Position numbers and translations under genes: made by a program | The notes under the pieces: model-generated | Database searches by the model: none | Told to the model about the DNA's origin: nothing | The model's input: only the letters and a program-made list of their open reading frames with translations | Shown: positions 1 to 8,550 of the stretch, one piece after another | Layout: every line of letters starts with the position of its first letter | Numbering within the stretch: position 1 is the first letter of the stretch | NCBI RefSeq assembly: GCF_031178195.1 | Contig: NZ_JAPSJL010000003.1 | Span: 310,001 to 374,000, forward strand | Origin: Zhihengliuella sp. | GTDB taxonomy: Bacteria > Actinomycetota > Actinomycetes > Actinomycetales > Micrococcaceae | Direction of reading: 5' to 3' | DNA: 64,000 nucleotides

Positions 1-303
1 GCGAAGCGGCAGCAGCTGTGGCGGACCCTGAGCAAGTGGGTGACCCAGATCGAGTCGCTGCTCGACCCGGCCAAGGTCGTGAAGCTCCGTGGGTCGGCGT
101 GCCCGGCCTGCAGCAACACGGTGGCCATGGTCGAGGAGTGCGGCGAGCTGGTGCGAACGCCGGCCCTGGCTGTCGCCGTCGGGTCGACGGGAGTCCTGGC
201 CACCTGCCGGGCGTGCGGTATGCAGTGGCCGGCGGAGTCCATCAACGACCTGGCGGCGGTGGTGAATCCGGAGGGGTTTGCGGTCGCGGGGATCAGGCCC
301 TAA
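1..303 (+). CDS. Phage zinc-ribbon protein, 5' truncated by the window
   Basis: The frame is open from base 1 and ends at the TAA at 301-303, so the start lies left of the window; a GTG at 40 is an internal candidate only. Two Cys pairs are visible, CPAC and CRAC, about 40 residues apart, which would form a zinc ribbon, and the visible start of the frame is basic and rich in Gln/Leu/Trp. Small zinc-ribbon proteins of this kind sit just upstream of the HNH/terminase genes in many actinophages; their role is unknown to me. A terminator follows, so this is probably the last gene of the preceding transcription unit. Confidence 0.6.
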   Translation, partial: AKRQQLWRTLSKWVTQIESLLDPAKVVKLRGSACPACSNTVAMVEECGELVRTPALAVAVGSTGVLATCRACGMQWPAESINDLAAVVNPEGFAVAGIRP

Positions 304-350
304 GCTGTAGCCAATAGCCCGACGTGTATCCAAAACCAGGTCGGTTGGAG

Positions 351-382
351 GGCCCCGCAGATCTAATCTCTGCGGGGCCTTT
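351..382 (+). terminator. Rho-independent terminator before the late operon
   Basis: A perfect 11-bp stem (351-361 with 369-379, arm ggccccgcaga) with a 7-nt loop is followed by TTTGTC. It separates the zinc-ribbon gene from the HNH gene and probably marks the end of the upstream phage transcript. Confidence 0.8.
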
Positions 383-404
383 GTCATGTCCGGAGGTAGT
401 GGCC

Positions 405-809
405 GTGCCCCGACTCCGAGTGTGCGCCGAGCCTGGTTGCCCGGTCCTCTCGCCCAACAGTCGGTGCGCCGAGCACGAGCGAGAGCAGTCCCGAGCCCGA
501 GGCCGGACCGCTGCCCGCGACTACGGCGCCAAGCACCAGCGCCAGCGCCGCGACATCGAGCGCCGCGGCATCGAGAACTACCGCTGCGCCAAGTGCGGCG
601 AGCAGTTCGAGCCCGGCGAGCCGTTCCACCTCGGCCACACCAACGACCGCCGCGCCTGGTCCGGCCCCGAGCACGTCCGATGCAACCTCGGTGCCGCCGG
701 CCGTGCCGCTCACGCCGTCTTCGACCGGGCCGACGGCCGCCGCGACGGCGCCGTCCGCGCCCGAGCCGAGGGGGTGGGGGGCACCCCCGGCCGGCCCTCG
801 CCCGACTGA
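405..809 (+). CDS. HNH endonuclease
   Basis: This 134-aa phage HNH nuclease has an N-terminal zinc knuckle (C7, C12, C21, H24) and an HNH core with C61-x2-C64, LGHTNDR around H78 and EHVRCN at 89-94. The GTG at 405 is preferred because GGAGG at 392-396 lies 8 nt upstream; a GTG at 399 would be too close. HNH proteins next to the terminase genes are established partners of the large terminase in cos-type phages, where they stimulate end cleavage, and this position suggests the same. The C-terminal 30 residues are Arg/Gly/Pro-rich and probably disordered. Confidence 0.88.
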   Translation: MPRLRVCAEPGCPVLSPNSRCAEHEREQSRARGRTAARDYGAKHQRQRRDIERRGIENYRCAKCGEQFEPGEPFHLGHTNDRRAWSGPEHVRCNLGAAGRAAHAVFDRADGRRDGAVRARAEGVGGTPGRPSPD

Positions 810-1041
810 CCGCCGGGGAGCTCTCTGTCTGTTCTGTCAGGTTCAGAGAATTCTAAAGCGCCTAGTCAGGTTCAATATTCTGGCCGGGAAAATTTGAGGG
901 TGACCCTCGGAGTCCCCCTTTATGGGCCCGTTGTGTTGAAACTCTTTCGGCCCTTGAAGCGGGGCTGCCACACAGCCTGGAGCCGGTGCGACGCCGGCCC
1001 CGAGTCGCCGCGCGATGCGGCCGTGAAAGCAGGTGGATTCG
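810..1041. other. Non-coding gap before the small terminase, with a direct repeat
   Basis: No convincing gene is seen in these 232 bases; frames through it are codon-poor. It holds the direct repeat described at 836-881, a short AT-rich stretch (about 850-895) that is unusual for this phage, and the ribosome binding site AGGTGG at 1031-1036. Such gaps beside the terminase genes are where cos or pac sites usually lie. Confidence 0.5.
836..881 (+). repeat. Imperfect direct repeat GTCAGGTTCA...ATTCT
   Basis: GTCAGGTTCA recurs at 836-845 and 865-874, 29 bp apart, and each copy is followed by a related AT-rich tail ending ATTCT (854 and 881). The pair lies between the HNH and small terminase genes. 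Repeats at this place are a common form of terminase binding site; that function is inferred from position only. Confidence 0.45.
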
Positions 1042-1578
1042 ATGCCCCGAGGCGGTGCCAGGGTAAACAGCGGGCCAGCGCGCGACCCGAACGCGCTGCG
1101 CCGTGAGCGCAAGGACGACCAGCAGCAGTGGACGCTCCTGCCGTCGAAGGGCCGCCCGGGCAACGCACCGGGCTGGCCCCTGGAGAAGTGGCGGGAGCTG
1201 GAGAAAGCCCGCCCCGTCGAGGAGCGCAACGACGCCGGCGCTCGAACGCTCGACAAGCGGGAGCTGGAGATCTGGCGCGAGATCTGGAAGACCCCGCAGG
1301 CGACCGCCTGGGACCGTCTCGGCTGGCGCCACGACGTCGCCCTGTACGTGCGACTGCTCGTCCAGGGCGAGCGCGGCAACCTCAAAGCCGCAGGCGAGGC
1401 CCGCCAGTGGTCCGACCGGCTCGGCCTGAACCAGACCGCGATGCTCCGCAACCGGTGGAAGATCGCCGCCGACGAGCTCGGCGCACGCCGCGAGGAGAAC
1501 AGCAAGCAGACAGCCGGCGCTCGCCGGCCGTCCTCGCGTGATCGTTTCAGTGTGGTGCCCGATGGCACCGGCGGTTGA
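1042..1578 (+). CDS. terS: Terminase small subunit
   Basis: This 178-aa protein has the N-terminal PRGGARVNSGPARDPN signature typical of actinophage small terminases, then a helical core containing the pattern ELEIWREIWKTPQA and WRHDVALYVRLL. It should recognise the packaging site and load DNA onto the ATPase. The ATG at 1042 is chosen over the in-frame GTG at 1033 because AGGTGG at 1031-1036 is correctly placed for it. The 3' end overlaps the ATPase gene by 17 nt, implying translational coupling. Confidence 0.85.
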   Translation: MPRGGARVNSGPARDPNALRRERKDDQQQWTLLPSKGRPGNAPGWPLEKWRELEKARPVEERNDAGARTLDKRELEIWREIWKTPQATAWDRLGWRHDVALYVRLLVQGERGNLKAAGEARQWSDRLGLNQTAMLRNRWKIAADELGARREENSKQTAGARRPSSRDRFSVVPDGTGG

Positions 1579-2614
1579 GCAGTACGTCGTAGACTTCCCG
1601 ACCCTCGGGTTCCTGGCTGCGGACTGGATCGAGGCTCACTGCCCCGTCCCGACCGGGTTCCAGCGCGGCCAGCCGTTCGTGCAGAGCGACTGGCAGCTGT
1701 GGTGCACGGTCAACCACTACCAGGTGAAGAGGCGGGCTAGGTGGGTCCCGGAGCGGCCGATCCTCGCGCCGGCGTTCCACAATCGCCGTTCGCAGGTCAT
1801 CGCTCCGCAGAAGACGGGCAAGGGGCCGTGGCTCGCCGGCGTCACGCTCAACGAGGCGCGCGGCCCGGCGCTCTTCGCCGGGTGGGCTCACGACGGAGAG
1901 GCGTACGAGTGCAGCGACTGGCAGTGCGACTGCGGGTTCGTCTACGAGTACCGCGAGGGCGAGCCCAAGGGGATGCCGTGGCCGACGCCGCACATCCAGC
2001 TCTTCGCCTCCTCGTTCGAGCAGGTCGACAACACCTACGGCCCGCTGAAGGAGATGGTCCGGCTCGGCCCGCTCTCCGACAGCATCCGGGTCGGCGAGGA
2101 GTTCTCGCGGATCGGCACGGACGGGAAGATCGAGGCGGTCACGTCCTCGGCGCTGTCCCGCCTGGGCGCGCCGATCACCTTCGGCGGCTTCGACGAGACC
2201 GGGACGTGGACGGAGTCGAACAAGCTCAAGGGCGTCGGCCGCACCGCCCGCCGAGGCCTGGCCGGCATCGGTGGCCGCTCGATCGAGACGACGAACGTCT
2301 ACGACCCGTCCATGAACTCGACGGCTCAGGAGACAGCCGAGAGCCGCGCCCATGACATCTTCCGGTTCTACCGGCGCCCGCCGGAGCACCTGAAGTTCAA
2401 GAGCAGCGCTGATCGGCGCAAGATCCTCGAATTCGTCTATGCCGGCTCGCCGTGGGTCGACCTGGACGCCGTCGAGGCGGAAGCCGTCGAGCTGATGGAG
2501 AAGGACCCGCAGGAAGCCGAGCGCTTCTACGGGAACATCCTGGTCCAGGGCAAGGGCGCGTGGATGCCCGACGATCTGTGGGCGGCGACCGAGTCGATGC
2601 CCGAGGACGCCTAG
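1562..2614 (+). CDS. terL: Terminase large subunit, ATPase domain only
   Basis: This 350-aa protein is the DNA-packaging motor ATPase. The Walker A region is APQKTGKGP (81-89), and a Walker B-like stretch with the acidic pair is PITFGGFDETGTW (204-216, D211-E212). It ends with the usual segment following the motor domain (GKGAWMPDDLW) and stops at TAG 2612-2614, before any nuclease sequence. The nuclease domain is in the next gene, in another frame. The ATG at 1562 matches where homologues start (APAVEQYVVDFPTLG); a GTG at 1538 is the alternative. No slippery heptamer is visible at the junction, and a ribosome binding site precedes the next gene, so this looks like a true gene split. Confidence 0.88.
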   Translation: MAPAVEQYVVDFPTLGFLAADWIEAHCPVPTGFQRGQPFVQSDWQLWCTVNHYQVKRRARWVPERPILAPAFHNRRSQVIAPQKTGKGPWLAGVTLNEARGPALFAGWAHDGEAYECSDWQCDCGFVYEYREGEPKGMPWPTPHIQLFASSFEQVDNTYGPLKEMVRLGPLSDSIRVGEEFSRIGTDGKIEAVTSSALSRLGAPITFGGFDETGTWTESNKLKGVGRTARRGLAGIGGRSIETTNVYDPSMNSTAQETAESRAHDIFRFYRRPPEHLKFKSSADRRKILEFVYAGSPWVDLDAVEAEAVELMEKDPQEAERFYGNILVQGKGAWMPDDLWAATESMPEDA

Positions 2615-2622
2615 GAGGAGTC

Positions 2623-3213
2623 GTGAGGATCTGCCTTGGATTCGACGGCTCGGACAAGAACGACTTCACCTGCATCCGGGCGGAGACGGTCGGCGGCTGG
2701 CAGTTCACCCCGACCTACGGTCCGGACAAGCGGCCCACGATCTGGGATCCGGCCGAGTACGGCGGCCGGATCCCGCGGGCCGAGGTAGACGCCGCTGTCG
2801 AGGAGCTCTTCGAGGTCCACGACGTGGAGCGCATGTACTGCGATCCGCCGCTGTGGAAGACCGAGGTCGAGGGCTGGGCGCTCAAGTACGGCGAGGAGCG
2901 CGTCATCCAGTGGGAGACGTACCGGCTCAAGCCGATGCATGCCGCCCTGGAGCGTTTCATCGTCGATCTCAACTCCGGCTCGCTGACGCACGACGACTGC
3001 GCCGTGACGGCGCTGCACGTCTCCAACGCCAAGATGTTCGCCCGCACCGGGCAGAAGTACATCGTCCTCAAACCGTCCGAGCACCAGAAGATCGATGCCG
3101 CAGTGACGTCGGTGCTGGCCCATGAGGCAGCCTGCGACGCCCGGGCGGCCGGGTGGTCCACGGCGTACCAGGCCCCGAAGGGCATCTCGACCGCCGCATA
3201 CGGATTCAACTAG
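2623..3213 (+). CDS. Terminase large subunit, nuclease domain as a separate gene
   Basis: This 196-aa protein begins exactly at the RNase H-like nuclease fold: ICLGFDGSDKND with the first catalytic Asp at residue 8, then MYCDPPLW, then the acidic HDDC segment and HQKIDAA near the C terminus. These are the metal-binding positions of TerL nucleases that cut concatemeric DNA. The GTG at 2623 is supported by AGGAGG at 2613-2618, which overlaps the stop of the ATPase gene. ATPase plus nuclease total 546 aa, the usual size of one intact TerL, so nothing appears to be missing. The two products presumably assemble in trans. Confidence 0.85.
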   Translation: MRICLGFDGSDKNDFTCIRAETVGGWQFTPTYGPDKRPTIWDPAEYGGRIPRAEVDAAVEELFEVHDVERMYCDPPLWKTEVEGWALKYGEERVIQWETYRLKPMHAALERFIVDLNSGSLTHDDCAVTALHVSNAKMFARTGQKYIVLKPSEHQKIDAAVTSVLAHEAACDARAAGWSTAYQAPKGISTAAYGFN

Positions 3214-3221
3214 GAGGCACA

Positions 3222-4682
3222 GTGGACGTCGCACAGGCCCGCGAGTACCTCCGCACCGGGGAGCAGGAACTGTCCGACCAGCAGAAGCGCTGGGACCGCG
3301 TCGAGAACTACATCAACGGTGAGCAGGATCTGCCCTACGCACCGGAGGGCGTAAACGCTGAGTACCAGCAGCTCCGCGAGATGTCGATCGCCAACTGGAT
3401 GGCGATCGCCGTCTTCGCTCCGACGCAGCGACTCCAGGTCGATGGCTTTCGCACCGGGCGTGACCCGGAGGCCGACAAGACCGCCTGGCAGGAGATCTGG
3501 CAGCCCAACAAGCTCGACTCACGCCAGGGCATCGTTTTCCGCGATATGTACGCCCACGGCCGCGGCGTCATGTCGGTGACCAAGGACCCGGCGCGGCCGG
3601 ACCGTCCGAAGATCCGTCCGGAGAACGCCCGTCGGGTGTGGATCGGCAGCAGCCCGGAGGACCCGTTCACGCACACCTGGGCGGTCAAGATCGTCACGGT
3701 TGCCGAGCGCCGGCAGACGTCCCTTGCCCTGCCGAGCGGCGTCACTCTGGGCACGAAGACGAAGCACGCCTACGTCTACGACGACACCTCGTGGGCGCAC
3801 TTCGTGGCCACCGACAACGGCTTCGGCGGCTCCTGGGAGCTCGAGGGGCAGGGAGACCACGGGCTCGGGGCGCTGCCGTTCGTCGCGTTCGACTACAACA
3901 CCGACAGCAACGGCAAACCCCGCTCGGCCGTCGAGGCCCTGATGCCGCAGCAGGACGCGATCAACACCATCCGCTTCAACACGCTCCTGGCAATGCAGTT
4001 CTCGGCCTACCGGCAGCGGATCATCACCGCCTACGACCCCGTCGTCCGCGACGGCAAGGGCAACGCCATGGTCAAGGTGGACGACGACGGCAAGCCCATC
4101 CTCGACGGCAACGGGCTGCAGATCCCGCTGACCCGCTCGCCGGGACGCTTCGGCGTCGACCGCGCCCTGGTCTTCCCGGGCGAGGCGACGAAGGTCTACG
4201 ACCTGCCCGAGTCGAACCTGGACAACTACATCAAGGTGCTCCAGGAGTTCCTCACCGACTTCTTCGCCACCGGCCAGATCCCTCCCCAGTACATGCTCTC
4301 CCGCATGGCCAACCTCTCCGGCGATGCGCTCGCCGGCGCGGAGTCCACGCTGCAGTCACTGGTGAAGGATCTGAAGCGGGCAGCAGGGGAGTCGCTCGAG
4401 GACGTCATGCGCCTGGCCAACCGGGCCCGCGGCGAGAACCACGAGGACAACAGTTCCGAGGTCATCTGGGCCGACACCGAGCCGCGCAGCTTCGCCCAGA
4501 TCGTCGACGCGATCCAGAAGCTCATCACCACCGGCATGTCCCGCAAGGACGCCTGGGCCATGCTGCCCGGGTCGACGCCGCCGAAGGTCGAGGAGTGGGT
4601 CAACAACTCGGACGCGGACCGGCGCGCCGATGACGAAGCCCTGCACGAGATGGCCGGCAAGCTCGCCGGAGCGGAGGTGTAG
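3222..4682 (+). CDS. Portal protein (SPP1 gp6-like)
   Basis: This 486-aa protein forms the dodecameric portal at the capsid vertex. Sequence and length fit the SPP1_Gp6-like portal family, with an N-terminal helical region, a central beta-rich body and the conserved late segment PPQYMLSRMANLSGDALAGAE. The GTG start follows AGGAGG at 3212-3216, which overlaps the nuclease stop. It lies between the terminase and MuF genes, as expected. Confidence 0.88.
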   Translation: MDVAQAREYLRTGEQELSDQQKRWDRVENYINGEQDLPYAPEGVNAEYQQLREMSIANWMAIAVFAPTQRLQVDGFRTGRDPEADKTAWQEIWQPNKLDSRQGIVFRDMYAHGRGVMSVTKDPARPDRPKIRPENARRVWIGSSPEDPFTHTWAVKIVTVAERRQTSLALPSGVTLGTKTKHAYVYDDTSWAHFVATDNGFGGSWELEGQGDHGLGALPFVAFDYNTDSNGKPRSAVEALMPQQDAINTIRFNTLLAMQFSAYRQRIITAYDPVVRDGKGNAMVKVDDDGKPILDGNGLQIPLTRSPGRFGVDRALVFPGEATKVYDLPESNLDNYIKVLQEFLTDFFATGQIPPQYMLSRMANLSGDALAGAESTLQSLVKDLKRAAGESLEDVMRLANRARGENHEDNSSEVIWADTEPRSFAQIVDAIQKLITTGMSRKDAWAMLPGSTPPKVEEWVNNSDADRRADDEALHEMAGKLAGAEV

Positions 4683-4684
4683 AC

Positions 4685-6004
4685 GTGCCGGCCGTACCCG
4701 AGTACCCGGCAGCGGCCGCCACCTACGACCACGGCATGCGGGCACTGAGCCTGCTGGCGCTCCGCCTCGGCCGGCACGCCTGGCGCGGCCTCGCACTCGC
4801 GGACCTGGACGCCAGCTGGACCGCCGTCGCCCCGACGCTCATCACTGGGATGACAGCGCTCCAGCTACGGGCCGCGACGGCCGGCGCCGCCTACGGAGCC
4901 TCCACGATCGCCGAGCAGGGCTTCTACGAGCCCCCGCAAGCATTCGTCGACCCCCGAGGCTTCGCCGGCACGGCCCCCGACGGGCGCTCGCTCGACGAGC
5001 TCATGCGCTCGCCGGTGACGCAGGTGAAGACGGCGATCGGGGCGGGCGTCGCCGAGGCGGCCGCCTTGCGGTTCGGGGCCAGGCGGCTGGACCGCATCGT
5101 CCAGACCGTCGTCTCCGACACGGGGCGGGTCGCCGCCGGCGTCGACGTGACGGCGCGGCGGAACGTCTACTTCGTACGGATGCTCGAGCCGCCGTCGTGC
5201 CCGAGATGCGTGGTCCTCGCCGGCCGGGTCTACCGGTGGAACGAGGGCTTCCTGCGGCACCCGAAGTGCGATTGCCGGCACATCCCGGCCCGTGAGGATA
5301 CCGCCGGCGATCGGCGGACCGACCCCTACGCCTACTTCGAATCGCTCAGCGAGGCGGAGCAGGCCAAAGCGTTCGGGAAAGCCAACGCCCAGGCGATCCG
5401 CGACGGCGCCGATGTCTCCCAGGTGGTCAACACCCAGCGCGGCCTCTCCTACGCGGGGATCTCCTCAGACGGCACCAGGCGCGGCCAGCGGGCCGGAGCG
5501 ATGACCACCGAGGGAACGACCCGCCGGGGCGCTTTCGGGCGCTCGGCGGAGGCCCAGCGGACCCGCGGCCGGCGCATGACGCCGGAGGCGATCTACCGGC
5601 TCAACGGTGGGGACCGCGCGGCAGCCCTCCGGGACCTTGAGCGGTACGGGTACATCCTCCCGGGCGGCCAGAAGCCGCTCGGCTCCATCGTGGGCCAGCG
5701 CCAGGGATACGGGCAGCTCGGCCACGGCGGCGCCTACAGCGCCGCGCGGAAGCGGATCGAGGACGCGATCGCCAACGGTCGCGACCCGGCCGTCCGGGCG
5801 ACCATGACGGCCGCCGAGCGGCGGCTGTTCGACGCGAAGGCTCGATGGGAGCTCGTCCAGCAGGGCGTGAATCCCTTCGGAAACCCTGCGCTGTCACCGC
5901 GGGAGGCCGCCTCGGCCGGCCCGCTGACACCGCAGATCGCAGCGGGAGTGGAGAACCACTACCGGAAGATGCTCGCCAGCGGCGGGCAGATCTTCACCCG
6001 CTGA
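4685..6004 (+). CDS. MuF-like minor capsid / capsid maturation protein
   Basis: This 439-aa protein carries the phage Mu gpF-type motif: CPRC, then LAGRVYRW, then HPKCDCRHIP, a Cys/His set within about 35 residues near residue 170-205. MuF proteins bind the portal and are packed in the capsid. The C-terminal 200 residues, after the MuF motif, are basic and Gly/Arg-rich and resemble none of the families I recognise; they may be a packaged effector or just an extension. GTG start 2 nt after the portal stop. Confidence 0.82.
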   Translation: MPAVPEYPAAAATYDHGMRALSLLALRLGRHAWRGLALADLDASWTAVAPTLITGMTALQLRAATAGAAYGASTIAEQGFYEPPQAFVDPRGFAGTAPDGRSLDELMRSPVTQVKTAIGAGVAEAAALRFGARRLDRIVQTVVSDTGRVAAGVDVTARRNVYFVRMLEPPSCPRCVVLAGRVYRWNEGFLRHPKCDCRHIPAREDTAGDRRTDPYAYFESLSEAEQAKAFGKANAQAIRDGADVSQVVNTQRGLSYAGISSDGTRRGQRAGAMTTEGTTRRGAFGRSAEAQRTRGRRMTPEAIYRLNGGDRAAALRDLERYGYILPGGQKPLGSIVGQRQGYGQLGHGGAYSAARKRIEDAIANGRDPAVRATMTAAERRLFDAKARWELVQQGVNPFGNPALSPREAASAGPLTPQIAAGVENHYRKMLASGGQIFTR

Positions 6005-6066
6005 CCCAACTGACCAGCCGCGGGGCGCGACGCCCTGGGCCCAACCTCTGCGATAGGGGAAACGAA

Positions 6067-6786
6067 ATGCACAAGTCCAAGGACCTCGTCCACGGCATCG
6101 ACATCACCGCACCGGGCGGGATCGCGAAGCTCCTGGCCTTCCACCACAAGACCTTCGGCGACGCCGTGATGCAGGAAGGCGCGGGCACTGGCGGCGACGG
6201 CGGCAACGCCGGTGGCACTGGTGCCGGCGGCACGCCCCCGGCGGGCGGTCAGCAGCCCCCGGCGGGTGGAGCTGGCGGCCAGCAGCCTCCCGCGGCCGGC
6301 GCCGGGGATGGTGCGCCGCCCGCAGGTGGCGACGGCGACGGCGACGAGGCTCTCAACGAGCCTGGCAAGAAGGCGCTGATCGCTGAGCGGCAGGCGAAGA
6401 AGCAGCTCCAGCAGGACCTGGCCGCGCGCGACGCGCGGATCAAGCAGCTGGAGGACGCCGGCAAGACGGACGAGCAGCGGCGCGAACAGGAGCTCGAGAA
6501 CCTCCGCTCCAGCGACAAGCAGAAGGACGCCACGATCTCCGAGCAGGCGCGGACCCTCCTCGCCTACCGGGTCGCGGCGAAGAAGGGGCTCGACCTCGAA
6601 GCGGCGGAGCGACTCCGCGGCGACACCGAGGAAGCCCTCGGCGCTGACGCGGACGAGTGGATCCGCAAGTGGGGCTCGTCCAAGGGCAACGGCGTCGTCC
6701 CCGGCGCCGGTGCCGGCGACGCGGGCCAGGTCAACGTGCAACCCGGACTCAGCCGGATCCGCACGGCGTACGAAACGAAGAAGTAG
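6067..6786 (+). CDS. Capsid scaffolding protein
   Basis: This 239-aa protein has a Gly/Pro/Gln-rich low-complexity segment (residues about 40-95), a charged coiled-coil (about 100-165) and a C-terminal tail, the typical layout of scaffolds upstream of HK97-fold capsid genes. The ATG at 6067 follows AGGGGA at 6 nt spacing; longer reading in the same frame would start inside the MuF gene and is not used. It should template procapsid assembly and be removed on maturation. Confidence 0.8.
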   Translation: MHKSKDLVHGIDITAPGGIAKLLAFHHKTFGDAVMQEGAGTGGDGGNAGGTGAGGTPPAGGQQPPAGGAGGQQPPAAGAGDGAPPAGGDGDGDEALNEPGKKALIAERQAKKQLQQDLAARDARIKQLEDAGKTDEQRREQELENLRSSDKQKDATISEQARTLLAYRVAAKKGLDLEAAERLRGDTEEALGADADEWIRKWGSSKGNGVVPGAGAGDAGQVNVQPGLSRIRTAYETKK

Positions 6787-6842
6787 CAACCCCGTAGGGA
6801 ACAGCCCTCGGGTCATTCGAACACCACGAAAGGAAAGCCGAC

Positions 6843-7787
6843 ATGGCTGTCACCCTTGCTGAGGCAGCGCTGCTGTCCCAGAACGAGCTCCAGCGGGGCG
6901 TCATCGAGACGTTCGTGCAGAGCTCCCCGCTCCTCGACCGTCTTCCCCTCATGCCGATCCAGGGCAACGCCTACGCGTACAACGCCGAGGCGACCCTCCC
7001 GAACGTCGCGTTCCGTGCCGTGAACGAGGGCTACACGGAGTCCACGGGCACCGTGGTCCAGCGGACCGAGACCCTGTCGATCCTCGGTGGCGACGCCGAC
7101 GTCGACCGGTTCATCCAGCAGACCCGCGGCAACATCAACGACCAGCGCGCCGTGCAGACGGCGATGAAGGTCAAGGCCGCGTCCTACAAGTTCCAGGACA
7201 CGTTCTTCAACGGTGACGTGTCCGTCGACTCGAAGGGGTTCGACGGGCTCCGCAAGCGCCTCGTTGGCGCCCAGGTCATCGACGCCGACACGAACGGCAT
7301 GCCCGTGCTCGGCGCCGGGCACGACTTCCTGGACGCCCTCGACGGCCTGATCGGCGCCGTGCCGGGCATCAACTCCACCAACGGCGCGATCTACGCCAAC
7401 TCGAAGATCATCGCGAAGCTGCAGTCGTCCCTGCGCCGGCTCGGCGGTGCCGACTTCATCAAGGAGGACCTGACCCAGAAGCGGGTCCTCACCTACAACG
7501 GGATCCCCGTGCTCGACCCGGAGCAGAACCTCGCCGGGGCCGACATCCTGGCGCAGAACGAGACGCAGGGCACCGCGACCGACGCGTCCTCGATCTACGC
7601 CGTGAAGTTCGGCCAGGACGAGGGCGACCAGGCCGTGACGGGCCTGACCAACGGCGGCGTCATGGTCGACGACCTCGGCCAGCTCCAGGAGAAGCCAGCC
7701 TTCCGTACCCGCATCGAGTTCTACTGCGGCGTCGCGACGTTCGGCGGCCGTGCAGCGGCCCGCCTGCGCGGCGTCCTGAACGCCTAG
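6843..7787 (+). CDS. Major capsid protein (HK97 fold)
   Basis: This 314-aa protein follows the scaffold gene with a good ribosome binding site (AAAGGAAAG). N-terminal features (LLSQNELQRGVIETFVQSSPLLDRLP), the acidic helix and the C-terminal FRTRIEFYCGVATFGGRAAARL match the P22/HK97-type coat proteins of actinophages that lack a separate delta domain protease site. It forms the icosahedral shell. Confidence 0.9.
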   Translation: MAVTLAEAALLSQNELQRGVIETFVQSSPLLDRLPLMPIQGNAYAYNAEATLPNVAFRAVNEGYTESTGTVVQRTETLSILGGDADVDRFIQQTRGNINDQRAVQTAMKVKAASYKFQDTFFNGDVSVDSKGFDGLRKRLVGAQVIDADTNGMPVLGAGHDFLDALDGLIGAVPGINSTNGAIYANSKIIAKLQSSLRRLGGADFIKEDLTQKRVLTYNGIPVLDPEQNLAGADILAQNETQGTATDASSIYAVKFGQDEGDQAVTGLTNGGVMVDDLGQLQEKPAFRTRIEFYCGVATFGGRAAARLRGVLNA

Positions 7788-7806
7788 GCCAGGAAGGAGA
7801 ACACCC

Positions 7807-8130
7807 ATGGCCACCACGCAGAAGAAGACCACGCCGGAGAAGACGACGCTCGACTCCGACGTCACCAAGCCCTCGACCACCGCGCCCGGGGACGGGCCGG
7901 CCGACACGACCGACTCGACCGAGCGCGCCCAGTCGGTCCCGCCGCAGCCGGACGAGGAGGCACGCAAGGTCGGGACGGTGAACGCGGTCAAGCCGGCGCC
8001 CAAGCCGGCCGCGTCGACCCGCTCGCGCCGCAAGGAGCGGATCGAGACCTACACCGCCGTCCGCCCGGACGGCACCGAGGTGAAGGTCAAGCACAACCTC
8101 GAGACCGGCAAGACCGAGATCGAGAGCTGA
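7807..8130 (+). CDS. Small Lys/Thr-rich head protein of unknown function
   Basis: This 107-aa protein starts at an ATG with AGGAAGGAG upstream. The first 80 residues are low-complexity (Thr, Lys, Pro, Ala), and the end (ETYTAVRPDGTEVKVKHNLETGKTEIES) looks like a small beta hairpin. Short disordered proteins directly after the capsid gene are common in actinophages; some decorate the head. I do not recognise a specific family. Confidence 0.6.
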   Translation: MATTQKKTTPEKTTLDSDVTKPSTTAPGDGPADTTDSTERAQSVPPQPDEEARKVGTVNAVKPAPKPAASTRSRRKERIETYTAVRPDGTEVKVKHNLETGKTEIES

Positions 8131-8157
8131 CACGCAGCGATCAGAGAGGAGGGCGCC

Positions 8158-8550
8158 ATGCCCGTCAGCATCACGGCACCGGACATCACCGGGGTGTGGC
8201 GCCCCCTCTCCGATCGGGAGGCCGGCATCGTGCCGGGCCTCTCCACACAGGCGTGGGTGCGCCTGCTGGACAAGCGACCCGACCTGGAGGGACTCATCGC
8301 CGCGGGAACCATCACCGTCGACTCGGTGAAGTCGGCCATGGTCTCCATGGTCATCCGCGTCCTGAAGAACATCGACAGCGTCCGCACGATCAGCAACTCC
8401 TACGACGACTGGTCCGAGTCCCAGACGCTGGACTCGTCGATCTCCACCGGCGAGCTGTACGTCAACGACCACGAACTCGGCCTCGTCACGCCGGCCTCCA
8501 CCGTCCCCGAGTACGGCGCCTACTCCGTCTCCCTCTGGGGCGACGGATGA
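8158..8550 (+). CDS. Head-tail adaptor (Gp19/Gp15-like)
   Basis: This 130-aa protein is in the position and of the size of the first head-to-tail connector, which docks under the portal. It has a helical body with the sequence VRLLDKRPDLEGLIAAGTI and a C-terminal Ser/Trp-containing beta part. AGGAGG precedes the ATG. The end overlaps the next start by 4 nt (ATGA). Confidence 0.7.
   Translation: MPVSITAPDITGVWRPLSDREAGIVPGLSTQAWVRLLDKRPDLEGLIAAGTITVDSVKSAMVSMVIRVLKNIDSVRTISNSYDDWSESQTLDSSISTGELYVNDHELGLVTPASTVPEYGAYSVSLWGDG

Noticed and set aside
843-1568. Long reverse-strand frame opposite the small terminase
   Set aside because: Arg/Ser/Pro-rich translation without motifs; it mirrors the coding strand codons of the terminase and has no ribosome binding site.
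2590-2640. Programmed frameshift joining the two terminase parts
   Set aside because: No slippery heptamer or downstream hairpin is visible at the junction, and AGGAGG plus GTG is well placed for separate initiation.
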